A stretch of 64,000 nucleotides of DNA from Gluconacetobacter diazotrophicus PA1 5. Its GTDB lineage: Bacteria; Pseudomonadota; Alphaproteobacteria; Acetobacterales; Acetobacteraceae. The stretch spans positions 1,278,001-1,342,000 of the forward strand of contig NC_010125.1 of NCBI RefSeq assembly GCF_000067045.1, in the 5' to 3' direction. The notes beneath the pieces are model-generated. The model did no database searches. It was given only the letters and a program-made list of their open reading frames with translations, and had not been told where the DNA came from. The position numbers and the translations under genes are program-made. This document shows positions 37,337-46,547 of this stretch, piece by piece (position 1 is the first letter of the stretch; each line of letters begins with the position of its first letter).

Positions 37337-38512
37337 ATGACTGCCGCCGATGCTGCCGTCGTACGGCACGGAGCGCGCAACGCGACCATGTTTCCCTCTT
37401 TCCTGCAACGCGCTCGCCGGGTGGCGCGGTCCGGCCCGGACCGGGTCGGGATCGCGGCGGTCGCGGATGGCGTCACCATCCTGGAAACCTGTCCGGCCCT
37501 GCCCGCCCGCTTCGCCGGCGGCGCGATGCGCGGGCGGGCGGCGAATCCCTTCCTGGACTGGACGAGTACGCCGGTCACGGTGACGGTCCATGACCTGCGC
37601 GACGTCGTCTACGATGTCGATCATCGGGTGCTGATCAAGGATGGGCGCCTGATCGCCGAGACCTGCTACCTGCAGTCGGAGGACGCGCTGGCCCGGGTCG
37701 TCGCCGCCCGCGCGCGACCGGACCGCCTGGCAGGCCGGGGAATAATGGTTCCGTGCAGCGATCATTGGCCGGGCAATTACTATCACTGGATGGCGCATGG
37801 CCTGCCGGTGATCGCCGCCGCCTCGGACCTGCCGGATGGCGGCGCGGCACGGCTGCTGCTGCCGGCGCTTCTGCCCTGGCAGCATCGCACGCTGCGGATG
37901 CTGCGGCCCGGAGGATGCGCGATCGAACGGATCATGGCGGGGCGGCAATACCGGATCGACCGGGTCGCCTATTGCAACATCGTCGCCGGGGCGGCCGACT
38001 TCGCGGTGTCACGGCTGTGCGGGCGGGTCTTCGCACGCCTGGCGGCGGCTGTTCCCGTCGTCCGGCCGCATGGCGCGCGCCTGTATGTCGATCGCGGCGG
38101 GGCCGGCCATCGTGCCATCCCGAACGAGGGCGCGCTGGCCGCGCGGCTGCGCGGCCTGGGGTTCCTGACGGTCCGGCCCGAAACCCTGACGGTGGCCGAA
38201 CAGATCGACCTGTTCCGGGCCGCGTCGATGGTGGTGGGGCCACTGGGCGCCGGCATGACCAATATCGGATTCTGCCGCCCCGGGACCGTGGTGTACGACC
38301 TGGTCCCGGACCATCACGCCAACCCGTGCTTCCTGGCCATGGCCATGCGCGGCGGCCTGGAATACTGGGCGGATCTGTTCCCGACCGGGGCGGCGCGACA
38401 GGACCATATGGCCCCCTGGGGGCAGGGGATCGACGTCGAAAGGGTGATTCGGCGGGTGGAGGAACTGCTCAGGGGGCTTTTGCCGGGCGCAGGTGCTGCG
38501 CCCCTGCCGTGA
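37337..38512 (+). CDS. GT61-family (DUF563) glycosyltransferase
   Basis: A 391-residue protein. The ATG at 37337 is preceded by AAGGAAA; the open frame before it (from 37220) lacks this and shows no conserved sequence. The GT61 features are HWPGNYYHWMAHGLPVI, which begins the catalytic domain, YVDRGGAGHRAIPNEGALAA, and near the end DLFRAASMVVGPLGAGMTNI. The family transfers pentoses or hexoses to polysaccharides or glycoproteins, in bacteria usually to exopolysaccharide or LPS. It is divergent from the broken LuxR-type gene, its likely former regulator. Its 3' end overlaps the symporter gene by 44 bases. Confidence 0.85.
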   Translation: MTAADAAVVRHGARNATMFPSFLQRARRVARSGPDRVGIAAVADGVTILETCPALPARFAGGAMRGRAANPFLDWTSTPVTVTVHDLRDVVYDVDHRVLIKDGRLIAETCYLQSEDALARVVAARARPDRLAGRGIMVPCSDHWPGNYYHWMAHGLPVIAAASDLPDGGAARLLLPALLPWQHRTLRMLRPGGCAIERIMAGRQYRIDRVAYCNIVAGAADFAVSRLCGRVFARLAAAVPVVRPHGARLYVDRGGAGHRAIPNEGALAARLRGLGFLTVRPETLTVAEQIDLFRAASMVVGPLGAGMTNIGFCRPGTVVYDLVPDHHANPCFLAMAMRGGLEYWADLFPTGAARQDHMAPWGQGIDVERVIRRVEELLRGLLPGAGAAPLP

Positions 38513-39971
38513 TGGCCGCCGTGCCGATATTGACCAGCAGCGCCAGCAATCCGGTCGAAACCGCCAGATGCATCCCGCCCAGCGCCAGCAGATGGGTGGG
38601 TTTCAGCCCGTCATGGAAACAGACGATGGTGCCGAATGCCGTGCCCGCCGCCCAGCCCACCAGCATGGACGCGGCGGAAAAGCGAATGCGCGTCAGCCCC
38701 AGCACCAGGGCGGGAAAGGTCTGCAGGATCCACAGGCTGCCCAGCAATTGCAGGTCGATGGCGAATTGCGCGTTCAGGAACAGCACGCAGGCCAGCGCCC
38801 CCAGCTTGACGCCCAGGGCCGTGACGCGCGCGACGCGCACGTCGTGGCGCCACGCGGGCGCGATGTTGCTGGTGACCAGGTTGGCGGCGCCGATGGCCAT
38901 GACGGCGGCGGGGACCAGCGCCCCGACCGCGACTGCCGCGAAGCAGAAACCGCTGAACCAGTCGGGAAAGATCGTCAGGAACAGCAGCGGCACCACCGAT
39001 GACGACTGGGTGGTGACGATGCCCGCCGCATGGGCCATCAGCCCCAGCATGGCGATCAGCCCCAGCAGCAGCGTATAGGCCGGCAGCATTACCGCGTTCT
39101 TGCGGATGGTGTCGGCCGACCGGGCGGCCAGCACGCCGGTCAGCGTATGCGGATACAGGAACGCCGCCAGGGCGGATGACAGTGCCAGCGTGGCGTACGG
39201 CACGCCCTGCCCCGCCGCCAGCGCGCGGCCGTCCGCCGGGTGCGGCAGGTGCCGCGCCGCACTGGCGAACATCGCGCCATAGCCGCCCAGGTGCAGCGGG
39301 ATGACCGTGACGGCGGCCAGCACCGCGACATAGATCATGATGTCCTTGATGAACGCCGTCAGCGCGGGCGCGTGCAGGCCCCCCAGCCACGTATAGGCGG
39401 CCAGAGAGACGAAGGCGACGATCAGCGGGATCTCGCCCGGCAGGCCCAGCGCCGCGATGACGGTGCGGATGCCGATGAGCTGCAGCGCGATATAGGGCAT
39501 GACGGCCACCAGCCCGCTGCCGGCGATGGCCAGTTCCAGCGCCCGGCTGCCGAAGCGCGCCCGCACGATGTCCGCCGCCGTGGCGTGCCGCCCGTCATGG
39601 GCGATCCGCCACAGGACGGGCATGACCAGGAACACGAACGGATAGACGATGATGGTATAGGGCAGCGCGAAGAAACCGAACGCCCCGGTGGCGTAGACCA
39701 GCGCCGGCACCGCGATGATGGTATAGGCGGTATAGAAATCGCCGCCGACCAGGAACCAGGTGATCCAGGTGCCGAACTGGCGGCCGCCCAGCCCCCATTC
39801 CTCGGACCCGGCCGCGCCACCGTGCGGCGCGGTCCCGCGCCCCCGCCACCACGATACGCTGCTGCCCAGCAGGATGGTCGCGGCAAAGAACAGGACGAAG
39901 ACGACCAGGGCCAGGCCGCCGGGGGCCAAGCCGCCGGGGGCCACGCTGCCGGAGGGATGCGCCGCCATCAT
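38469..39971 (-). CDS. Sodium:solute symporter family permease
   Basis: A 500-residue inner-membrane protein with about thirteen helices. It has the SSF opening with a helix at LALVVFVLFFAATILLGSSV, then the family loop GGRQFGTWITWFLVGGDFYTAYT, and YTWLGGLHAPALTAFIKDIM, where other SSF proteins show the GG-A-D sodium site. Closest in character to the monocarboxylate/acetate group (MctP, ActP), which would suit an acetic acid bacterium, but the substrate is an inference. It is translationally coupled (ATGA) to the DUF3311 protein upstream. Confidence 0.9.
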   Translation of the reverse strand: MMAAHPSGSVAPGGLAPGGLALVVFVLFFAATILLGSSVSWWRGRGTAPHGGAAGSEEWGLGGRQFGTWITWFLVGGDFYTAYTIIAVPALVYATGAFGFFALPYTIIVYPFVFLVMPVLWRIAHDGRHATAADIVRARFGSRALELAIAGSGLVAVMPYIALQLIGIRTVIAALGLPGEIPLIVAFVSLAAYTWLGGLHAPALTAFIKDIMIYVAVLAAVTVIPLHLGGYGAMFASAARHLPHPADGRALAAGQGVPYATLALSSALAAFLYPHTLTGVLAARSADTIRKNAVMLPAYTLLLGLIAMLGLMAHAAGIVTTQSSSVVPLLFLTIFPDWFSGFCFAAVAVGALVPAAVMAIGAANLVTSNIAPAWRHDVRVARVTALGVKLGALACVLFLNAQFAIDLQLLGSLWILQTFPALVLGLTRIRFSAASMLVGWAAGTAFGTIVCFHDGLKPTHLLALGGMHLAVSTGLLALLVNIGTAAITAGAQHLRPAKAP

Positions 39972-40144
39972 CGCGTGCCCCGCTTCCAGACCAGCCAGAT
40001 CAGCAGCGATGTCGCCGGGACCCAGGCAAGCTGGTACCAGTAGAAAAAGGGAAAGCCCAGCAGCACGGGATCGATCCGGTCATAGAAGGGCGGCCACAGC
40101 AGTCCCAGAAAGGGCAGCAGCAGGACCAGATGCAGCATTTTCAT
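39968..40144 (-). CDS. DUF3311 small membrane protein, symporter partner
   Basis: A 58-residue protein with two membrane helices (LHLVLLLPFLGLLWPPFYDR and YWYQLAWVPATSLLIWLVW). The motif of a first helix, a polar DRIDPVLLGFPFFYWYQ turn and a second helix matches DUF3311, which is normally found next to SSF permeases and is thought to be an accessory subunit. The ATG at 40144 is chosen because the longer open frame upstream is not hydrophobic and not conserved in character. Its stop overlaps the symporter start. Confidence 0.82.
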   Translation of the reverse strand: MKMLHLVLLLPFLGLLWPPFYDRIDPVLLGFPFFYWYQLAWVPATSLLIWLVWKRGTR

Positions 40145-40392
40145 CCCGGTATGCCTTGTTCTTGTTGATTGCGGGGGGCGGGGCCAGACGTTGCCCATCC
40201 CCAACGGCCTGTCAACCGGAACGAGTCTTCCATCAGTCATGACAGGGTATGTCGCAGGAAAGGAATCGTAATTTCGCCATGGCCTCGCTAAGAAAGTGGG
40301 GCGGAGTCCGGACAAGCAATCGAAAACAACAGTCCGGGACCAGGGGAAAGTCCACGCTTCACGCAGAATGGGGCGGGGCGAAGGAGATACCG

Positions 40393-43083
40393 ATGACGAA
40401 ATGGGTCTATAGTTTCGGCGGTGCCGCCAACGAGGGCGGGGCCGGCATGCGCGACCTTCTGGGCGGCAAGGGTGCCAACCTGGCCGAAATGGCGGCGATC
40501 GGCCTGCCCGTCCCGCCCGGCTTCACCATCACCACCGAGGTCTGCACCCGGTTCTACGAAAACGGACGCGCCTATCCCGAAGACCTGCGCGCGCAGGTCG
40601 AAGCCGCGCTGGCCGGGGTCGAGGCGGCGCTGGGCCTGCGCTTCGGCGATCCGGCGGCGCCCCTGCTGGTCTCGGTCCGCTCGGGCGCGCGGGTGTCGAT
40701 GCCGGGCATGATGGATACCGTGCTGAATCTGGGCCTGAACGACGAAACGGTCGCCGGCCTGGCCGCCGCGTCGGGTGACGCGCGCTTCGCCTGGGACAGC
40801 TATCGCCGGTTCATCCAGATGTACGGCTCGGTCGTGCTGGGCGTGTCCCATCATCGGTTCGAGGATCTGATCGAGGAAACCAAGCGCGCGACCGGCGTGC
40901 AGGACGACACGAAGCTGACCGACCAGGACTGGCAGGAGGTCGTGACGGGCTACAAGGAGATCGTGCTGCGCGAAACCGGCGCACCGTTCCCCACGGACCC
41001 GCACGCCCAGTTGTGGGGCGCGATCGGCGCGGTGTTCGGGTCCTGGATGAACCCGCGCGCCCATACCTATCGGCGGCTGCACGACATTCCCGCCGACTGG
41101 GGCACGGCGGTGAACGTGCAGGCGATGGTGTTCGGCAACATGGGCGCGGACTGCGCGACCGGCGTCTGCTTCACCCGCGATCCCTCGACGGGCGAAAACG
41201 TCTTCTACGGCGAATACCTGATCAACGCGCAGGGCGAGGACGTGGTGGCGGGCATCCGCACGCCGCAGCCGATGTCCCAGGCGCGCGCGCATGACGGCGA
41301 ACTGTCGATGGAACGCGCGCTGCCCGAGGCGTACCGCGAATTGCTGGCGGTGCGCGATATCCTGGAACGCCATTACCGCGACATGCAGGACATCGAATTC
41401 ACCGTTCAGAACAACCGCCTGTACATGCTCCAGACCCGCACCGGCAAGCGGACGGCCGCCGCCGCCCTGCGCATCGCCATCGCGATGGCCGAGGAAGGCC
41501 TGATTACGCACGAGGAAGCGATCCGCCGCGTCCCGCCCTCGTCGCTCGACCAGCTGCTGCATCCGACGCTGGACCCGGACGCGCCGCGCACCATGCTCAG
41601 CCGGGGGCTGCCGGCCTCGCCCGGGGCGGCGGCGGGCGCCATCGTGTTCAGCGCCGAGGACGTGGAAATCCGCGCCGCGCGGGGCGAGGACGTCATCCTG
41701 GTCCGTATCGAGACGTCGCCCGAGGACGTGCACGGCATGCACGCCGCGCGCGGCGTGCTGACCACGCGCGGCGGCATGACCTCGCACGCCGCCGTGGTGG
41801 CGCGCGGCATGGGGCGGGTCTGCGTGGCCGGTGCCGGCGGAATCCATGTCGATTACCGGGCGCGGACGCTGTCGGTCGGTGCGACGGTGCTGCATGAAGG
41901 CGACTGGATCACCCTGGACGGCGCGACGGGCGAGGTCTTCGCCGGCCGGGTCGCGACCATCGAGCCGACTCTGTCGGGCGATTTCTCGACCCTGATGGGC
42001 TGGGCGGACAGCGTGCGCCGGATGAAGGTCCGCGCCAACGCCGAAACGCCCGACGATGCGCGGACCGCCCGGCATTTCGGCGCCGAGGGGATCGGCCTGT
42101 GCCGGACCGAGCACATGTTCTTCGCCCCCGACCGCATCGGCTTCATGCGGCAGATGATCATGGCCGGCGACGCGGCCGCGCGCATCCGGGCGATCGACGC
42201 CCTGCTGCCGTTCCAGCGCGAGGATTTCAAGGCGCTGTTCCGCATCATGGCGGGCCTGCCGGTGACGATCCGCCTGCTGGACCCGCCGCTGCACGAATTC
42301 CTGCCGCATGGCGAGGCCGAACTGGCCGAACTGGCCGCCGCGCTGGGCGAAAGCCCCGAGGCCGTGGCGGCGCGCCGGGCCGCGCTGTCGGAAGCCAACC
42401 CGATGCTGGGCCATCGCGGCTGCCGGCTGGGCCTGACCTATCCGGAACTCTACGCCATGCAGGCCCGCGCGATCATCGAGGCCGCGATCGCCGTGTCCGC
42501 CGAAAGCGGGCAGCCGGTGGTTCCGGAAATCATGATTCCGCTGGTGGGGATGGACAGCGAACTGCGCCGCACCCGCGCCACCGTCGAACAGGCCGCGGCC
42601 GAAGCCCTGGAAGCGGCCGGCGTGTCGCTGGATTTCAGCATCGGCACGATGATCGAACTGCCCCGCGCCGCGCTGACGGCCGACCGCATCGCGCAGGACG
42701 CCGATTTCTTCTCGTTCGGCACCAACGACCTGACGCAGACGACCTTCGGCCTGTCGCGCGACGATTCCGGCACCTTCATGCCCTTCTACCTGGAACATGA
42801 CCTGATCCCGCGCGATCCGTTCATCTCGATCGACCAGGAGGGCGTGGGCCAGCTCGTCGCCATGGGGGCGGAACGGGGCCGCCGCACCCGGCCGGGGCTG
42901 AAGCTCGGGGTCTGCGGCGAACATGGCGGCGATCCGGCCTCGATCGGCTTCTTCGAATCCGTGGGGCTGGATTACGTGTCGTGCTCGCCCTTCCGGGTGC
43001 CGATCGCGCGCCTGGCGGCGGCCCAGGCCGCGCTGGCGGGCCGCGCCGACCCTGTCGCGTCCTCCCGGGTCGCGTCGTCCTAG
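40393..43083 (+). CDS. ppdK: Pyruvate, phosphate dikinase
   Basis: An 896-residue enzyme forming phosphoenolpyruvate from pyruvate, ATP and phosphate, essential for gluconeogenesis from C3 compounds when PEP synthase is absent. AAGGAG sits before the ATG at 40393. The ATP-grasp domain begins LLGGKGANLAEMAAIGLPVP. The swivelling phosphohistidine is His465 (TTRGGMTSHAAVVARGMG), and the active Cys841 is in LGVCGEHGGDP of the PEP-binding barrel. It pairs with its dedicated regulator 116 bases downstream. The frame is open upstream to 40249, but with no ribosome site. Confidence 0.97.
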   Translation: MTKWVYSFGGAANEGGAGMRDLLGGKGANLAEMAAIGLPVPPGFTITTEVCTRFYENGRAYPEDLRAQVEAALAGVEAALGLRFGDPAAPLLVSVRSGARVSMPGMMDTVLNLGLNDETVAGLAAASGDARFAWDSYRRFIQMYGSVVLGVSHHRFEDLIEETKRATGVQDDTKLTDQDWQEVVTGYKEIVLRETGAPFPTDPHAQLWGAIGAVFGSWMNPRAHTYRRLHDIPADWGTAVNVQAMVFGNMGADCATGVCFTRDPSTGENVFYGEYLINAQGEDVVAGIRTPQPMSQARAHDGELSMERALPEAYRELLAVRDILERHYRDMQDIEFTVQNNRLYMLQTRTGKRTAAAALRIAIAMAEEGLITHEEAIRRVPPSSLDQLLHPTLDPDAPRTMLSRGLPASPGAAAGAIVFSAEDVEIRAARGEDVILVRIETSPEDVHGMHAARGVLTTRGGMTSHAAVVARGMGRVCVAGAGGIHVDYRARTLSVGATVLHEGDWITLDGATGEVFAGRVATIEPTLSGDFSTLMGWADSVRRMKVRANAETPDDARTARHFGAEGIGLCRTEHMFFAPDRIGFMRQMIMAGDAAARIRAIDALLPFQREDFKALFRIMAGLPVTIRLLDPPLHEFLPHGEAELAELAAALGESPEAVAARRAALSEANPMLGHRGCRLGLTYPELYAMQARAIIEAAIAVSAESGQPVVPEIMIPLVGMDSELRRTRATVEQAAAEALEAAGVSLDFSIGTMIELPRAALTADRIAQDADFFSFGTNDLTQTTFGLSRDDSGTFMPFYLEHDLIPRDPFISIDQEGVGQLVAMGAERGRRTRPGLKLGVCGEHGGDPASIGFFESVGLDYVSCSPFRVPIARLAAAQAALAGRADPVASSRVASS

Positions 43084-43087
43084 AGCG

Positions 43088-43180
43088 TGTGATCGGGTTA
43101 CCCGATCACAGACTCCAGGTTTTTGTCTTCAGAGCAGCTTCACGTGATCAGGTGGTTCCACCTGATCACGATCTGCTCCA
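43088..43180. repeat. Two stacked GTGATC palindromes between ppdK and its regulator
   Basis: The first is TGTGATCGGGT-T-ACCCGATCACA (43088-43110). The second is CGTGATCAGGTGG-TT-CCACCTGATCACG (43143-43170), framed by GAGCAG and CTGCTC. The half-sites share GTGATC(A/G)GGT. They look like a REP-type intergenic repeat or an mRNA-stabilising structure. Confidence 0.75.
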
Positions 43181-43198
43181 GGCGGAGCCGCTTCCCGC

Positions 43199-44047
43199 AT
43201 GTCATCGCATTCCATCGTTCTGCACTTGGTCTCGGACGCGACGGGCCAGACGCTGGATTCGGTCGTGCGGGCCTCGGTCGCGCAGTTCGACCATGCCGAA
43301 ATCACCTATCACCGCTGGAACCTGATCCGCACGCGGGCGCAGTTGCGCCGCGTGCTGGAAGGGATCGAACGCGACCCGGGGCCGGTCCTGTCCTCGGTCG
43401 TCGATCCGCGCCTTTTGCATGAACTGACGGTCGGCTGCGCGCATATCGGCGTGCGGCTGACCAACGTGCTGGACCCCGTCACCGCCGTGCTGCAGGACGA
43501 ACTTGGCGAGAAAGCGGTCGGCCGGCCGGGTGGCCAGTACGTGATGGACGACGCCTATTTCCGCCGGATCGACGCCATGCATTTCGTGCTGGCCCATGAT
43601 GACGGTCAGGAAATCGCCGGCCTGGCGCAGGCGGACGTGGTGCTGGTGGGCATTTCGCGGGCGTCGAAGACGCCGACCTCGTTCTACCTGGCCAATTGCG
43701 GGGTGAAGGCGGCGAACGTGCCGCTGATCCCGGACCTGCCGCTGCCGGGGGAATTGCTGCACCTGCCGCGCCCGGTCGTGGGCCTGACCATCGACCCGGA
43801 CGTGCTGATCAGCATCCGCCGCCACCGGCTGGACATCATGGCCGACCGGGGAAAGGACCTGCTGATGCGGCGGGACAATCCCTATATCGACCCCGAGCAG
43901 GTCGAGGAGGAAGTCCGCTGGGCACGGCGCCTGTGCGTCCGCCACGGCTGGCCGCTGGTCGATGTCAGCCGCCGCTCGATCGAGGAAACCTCGGCGGCGG
44001 TGATGGAACTGATGGCCGACTGGCAGGAACGGACAAGGGCTCCCTGA
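43199..44047 (+). CDS. ppsR: PPDK regulatory protein (bifunctional kinase/pyrophosphorylase)
   Basis: A 282-residue DUF299 protein. It inactivates PPDK by phosphorylating a Thr beside the catalytic His with ADP, and reverses this with phosphate. The family opening [20 protein letters not shown], the P-loop-like [15 protein letters not shown] and the closing [20 protein letters not shown] are intact. Lying just after ppdK, its target is almost certainly that protein and not PEP synthase. The spacer holds two strong palindromes that may lower its expression relative to ppdK. Confidence 0.94.
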   Translation: MSSHSIVLHLVSDATGQTLDSVVRASVAQFDHAEITYHRWNLIRTRAQLRRVLEGIERDPGPVLSSVVDPRLLHELTVGCAHIGVRLTNVLDPVTAVLQDELGEKAVGRPGGQYVMDDAYFRRIDAMHFVLAHDDGQEIAGLAQADVVLVGISRASKTPTSFYLANCGVKAANVPLIPDLPLPGELLHLPRPVVGLTIDPDVLISIRRHRLDIMADRGKDLLMRRDNPYIDPEQVEEEVRWARRLCVRHGWPLVDVSRRSIEETSAAVMELMADWQERTRAP

Positions 44048-44084
44048 CCCCTGGCAGGGCCCGGCCGCCGATCGCCTTACATCC

Positions 44085-44091
44085 TGTTACA
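44085..44091 (+). promoter_or_regulatory. TGTTACA motif before a secreted-protein gene
   Basis: TTACA at 44077-44081 and TTACA at 44087-44091 form a direct repeat of 10 bases period (CTTACATCCTGTTACATA), 73 bases before the Gly/Trp-rich protein start, a spacing suited to an OmpR-type regulator. Confidence 0.35.
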
Positions 44092-44163
44092 TATAGATAC
44101 CTCGCGAACCTGAAATGGCCCCGGACCATGCTTGTATGGCATGGACATGGAGGAGATCTGGTC

Positions 44164-44691
44164 ATGCGGCGATTTCTGATGCTTGGGGCGGCGACGACAT
44201 TCCTGCTGGGGATGGCGACGGGTCCCGACCTGGCATGGGCCCAGCACGGTGGCGGCGGCGGTGGCGGCTTTCACGGTGGCGGCTGGGGGGGCGGATATCG
44301 CGGCGGCGGCGGCTATCGCGGTGGCTGGGGCGGTGGCGGATGGCGCGGCGGTTGGGGGGGCGGCTGGGGCCGTGGCTGGGGCGGCTGGGGCTGGGGCTAT
44401 CCCGGCTGGGGCTATTACGGCGGCTGGGGCTGGGGCTGGCCCCTGGCGTACGGCGCGCTGATCGGCGCCGGCGCCTACGGTGCGTATGATGACGGGTATT
44501 ATGGTGATTACGGCGATGGCGGCTATCCGGCCGGCTACGGATACAGTGTGCCGGCCTATCCTTATCCGTACCCGACCCAGGGCTATCCGCCACCGCAATC
44601 CTACGGGGCGCCCAACATGCAGTCGCCGACGGTGACCTGCACGGGCGGGCGGGTCTTCAACCGGCTGACCGAAAGCTGCGATCGGCCGTGA
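44164..44691 (+). CDS. Secreted Gly/Trp/Tyr-rich low-complexity protein
   Basis: A 175-residue protein. The ATG at 44164 follows GGAGGAG and gives a signal peptide with core FLMLGAATTFLLGMATG and a cut near LAWAQ. The mature part is made of GGW, GGGYRGG and GWGW repeats to about residue 95, then a Tyr/Pro-rich segment (YPYPYPTQGYPPPQSYG) and a C-terminal motif VTCTGGRVFNRLTESC with two cysteines. Function unknown; such proteins are surface or matrix-associated in other bacteria. Similar in style to the gene at 48282. Confidence 0.78.
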   Translation: MRRFLMLGAATTFLLGMATGPDLAWAQHGGGGGGGFHGGGWGGGYRGGGGYRGGWGGGGWRGGWGGGWGRGWGGWGWGYPGWGYYGGWGWGWPLAYGALIGAGAYGAYDDGYYGDYGDGGYPAGYGYSVPAYPYPYPTQGYPPPQSYGAPNMQSPTVTCTGGRVFNRLTESCDRP

Positions 44692-44712
44692 CGCCGCACT
44701 GATGACAGAGTA

Positions 44713-44719
44713 TGTTACA
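44713..44719 (+). promoter_or_regulatory. TGTTACA motif before a small secreted protein
   Basis: TGTTACA lies 70 bases before the next start codon and is followed by AAGTGAC, a weaker second half-site. Confidence 0.3.
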
Positions 44720-44788
44720 AAGTGACGATCGGGGCGCGGCGGACGCAGGGTTCCGTCCCGCCCCGTCATTTGGAAGTGGACAAGAACA

Positions 44789-45148
44789 ATGGCGAAAATC
44801 CAGACACGCGGCCTGTCGATGCTGCTGACGGCGGGTCTTCTGGCGGCGGGCGTCGTCACCGGGGCGCGGGCCGAACCGGGTGGCTGTCTGAAATATGGCG
44901 CGGTCGGCGCGGTCGGCGGCCATATGGCCAATCACGGGGTCATCGGGGCCGTCGGGGGGTGCGCCGCCGGCATGTATACCCGTCACGAATACCGCAAGAC
45001 CCTGCGGCAGAAAGCGGCCCTGTACGACCAGGAACATCCGGTCGATCCGCATCTCAGCGCGATCGAACGCTATCGCCAGCGCAAGACCGACGAACAGAAG
45101 GCGACCCTGTGGGACGCCGAACATCCGCCGGCCGCCGCCGGTCACTGA
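44789..45148 (+). CDS. Small secreted protein with glycine-zipper region
   Basis: A 119-residue protein. The signal peptide is LSMLLTAGLLAAGVVTGARA, cut before EPGGCL. The mature protein begins with a Gly/Ala-rich helix (YGAVGAVGGHMANHGVIGAVGG) resembling the glycine zippers of outer-membrane or membrane-associated proteins, then a charged region with the repeated word EHP: YDQEHPVDP and WDAEHPPAA. Two cysteines flank the zipper. No named family recognised. Followed by a strong bidirectional terminator. Confidence 0.72.
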   Translation: MAKIQTRGLSMLLTAGLLAAGVVTGARAEPGGCLKYGAVGAVGGHMANHGVIGAVGGCAAGMYTRHEYRKTLRQKAALYDQEHPVDPHLSAIERYRQRKTDEQKATLWDAEHPPAAAGH

Positions 45149-45154
45149 CCGGGT

Positions 45155-45189
45155 GAAGCGGGCGGGGACTTTCTGTCCCCGCCCGCTTC
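45155..45189. terminator. Bidirectional terminator between 119-aa gene and hemH
   Basis: GAAGCGGGCGGGGAC (45155-45169) and GTCCCCGCCCGCTTC (45175-45189) form a perfect 15-bp stem with a 5-base loop of mostly T. It overlaps the hemH stop codon, so it must act on both convergent transcripts. Confidence 0.78.
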
Positions 45190-46216
45190 AATCCTTCAAC
45201 CATCCCGCCAGTTCCTGGCGCGTCAGGCCTTCCAGCAGGTCAATGGCGGCCGGCGCCGCGTTCAGGCAGGGAACCAGCGCGAAATCGGTTCCGCCGGCGG
45301 CAATGAAGTCCTTCCGGACCTCGTTGCCGATCTCGTCCAGCGTCTCGATGCAGTCGGCCATGAAGCCCGGCATGATGACGGCGACACGCGTGACGCCCCG
45401 GGCGGGCAATCCGGCGACCAGCGGCGCGGTATAGGGTTCCAGCCATCGGGCGGGGCCGAAGCGCGACTGATAGGTCAGCGTCATCGTCTCCTCGTCCATG
45501 TCCAGCGCCCGGCGCAGCGCCGCCAGCGTGCGCTCGCATTCCTCGGGATACGGGTCGCCGCGCGTGACATAATCGCGCGGCAGGCCATGGAACGACGCCA
45601 CGATCCGTTGCGGCACGAAGGGCAGGCCGGCCAGCGTCTCGCGCACCGACCGGGCCAGGGCTTCGATATAGAGCGGATGGTCGGGGAAGGACGGCGCGGT
45701 GCGGACCGCCGGCTGGTTGCGCAGCCGCATCAGCGCGCGAAAGGCATGGTCGTTGGCCGTGGCCGTCGTCGTGGCGCTGTATTGCGGATAAAGCGGCAGC
45801 AGCAGCACCCGCGCGCAGCCCCGGGCCAGCAGCCGTTCGATGCCCGATGCGATCGACGGGGTGCCGTAGCGCATGGCCCATTCCACCGCCACGCCGTCCG
45901 GTTCCATGCGCGCGGCCAGGGCCTCGGCCTGGGCCCTTGTATGGGTGCGCAGCGGGCTCTCGTCCCGCTCGGTATGCCAGATGCGCCGATAGGCCGCCCC
46001 GGTCCGCCTGGGGCGCAGGGCCAGCAGCGGTCCCTGCAGGATCGGCTGCCACAGGGCGGGACTGGCCTCGATGATGCGGCGGTCGGACAGGAATTCGGAA
46101 AGATAGCGCCGGATGGCGCCATAGCCGGTTCCTTCCGGCGTGCCCAGATTGGTCAGCAGGACGCCGATACGGGACGGGGCGATCGGCTTAGCCGGGCGAA
46201 TGGTCAGGAAGGTCAT
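45188..46216 (-). CDS. hemH: Ferrochelatase
   Basis: A 342-residue enzyme inserting Fe2+ into protoporphyrin IX, the last step of heme b synthesis. The opening RIGVLLTNLGTPEG, the catalytic His in IVASFHGLPRDYVTRGDPY, the block LTYQSRFGPARWLEPYTAPL and the Glu-containing GFMADCIETLDEIGNEVRKD are all conserved. It has no C-terminal membrane anchor, as usual in Alphaproteobacteria. In a bacterium relying on heme-containing dehydrogenases and oxidases it would be a housekeeping enzyme; heme A synthase is 17 kb away. Confidence 0.96.
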   Translation of the reverse strand: MTFLTIRPAKPIAPSRIGVLLTNLGTPEGTGYGAIRRYLSEFLSDRRIIEASPALWQPILQGPLLALRPRRTGAAYRRIWHTERDESPLRTHTRAQAEALAARMEPDGVAVEWAMRYGTPSIASGIERLLARGCARVLLLPLYPQYSATTTATANDHAFRALMRLRNQPAVRTAPSFPDHPLYIEALARSVRETLAGLPFVPQRIVASFHGLPRDYVTRGDPYPEECERTLAALRRALDMDEETMTLTYQSRFGPARWLEPYTAPLVAGLPARGVTRVAVIMPGFMADCIETLDEIGNEVRKDFIAAGGTDFALVPCLNAAPAAIDLLEGLTRQELAGWLKD

Positions 46217-46280
46217 CGGCCCGGAACGCTACAGGATGACGCCCATCCTGCAAAGAGCCGTTCGTGGTCCGAAACCGAAC

Positions 46281-46424
46281 CTAGCGGCGGGTGCGGCGGA
46301 CCCGGACCGGCACCGCCGCCGGCATTCCACGCCCCGCATGCAGCGTGGCGGCACAGACCATCAGCATGGACAGGCCCACGACCGGCAGGGGGGACGACAG
46401 AAACGCGGCGATGATCGTCATCAT
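46281..46424 (-). CDS. Possible small membrane peptide upstream of hemH
   Basis: A 47-codon frame starting with two ATGs, with GGGATGGAGAG just before. It encodes one hydrophobic stretch (IIAAFLSSPLPVVGLSMLMV) and a basic end (RVRRTRR), the pattern of a small single-span membrane peptide. It ends 65 bases before hemH on the same strand. No family recognised; a chance frame is possible in such GC-rich DNA. Confidence 0.4.
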   Translation of the reverse strand: MMTIIAAFLSSPLPVVGLSMLMVCAATLHAGRGMPAAVPVRVRRTRR

Positions 46425-46547
46425 GCTCTCCATCCCGGCCGGGACCTGACCCTACGGTCGGTCATCCAGGCCGTTGCAGTCACTCAACCGCGCCGGTTCG
46501 GCCCGCGTCAACGAAAAAATGACAGAATGATGATGGAACCCGGCCTG

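Noticed and set aside
40288-42924. An 878-codon minus-strand open frame
   Set aside because: Antisense of ppdK, with low-complexity His/Arg/Gly content and no ribosome site.
44230-44480. Dense GGC/TGG repeats as a possible CRISPR or satellite array
   Set aside because: The repeats are of codon size and encode GGW-type protein repeats after a signal peptide; there are no spacers.
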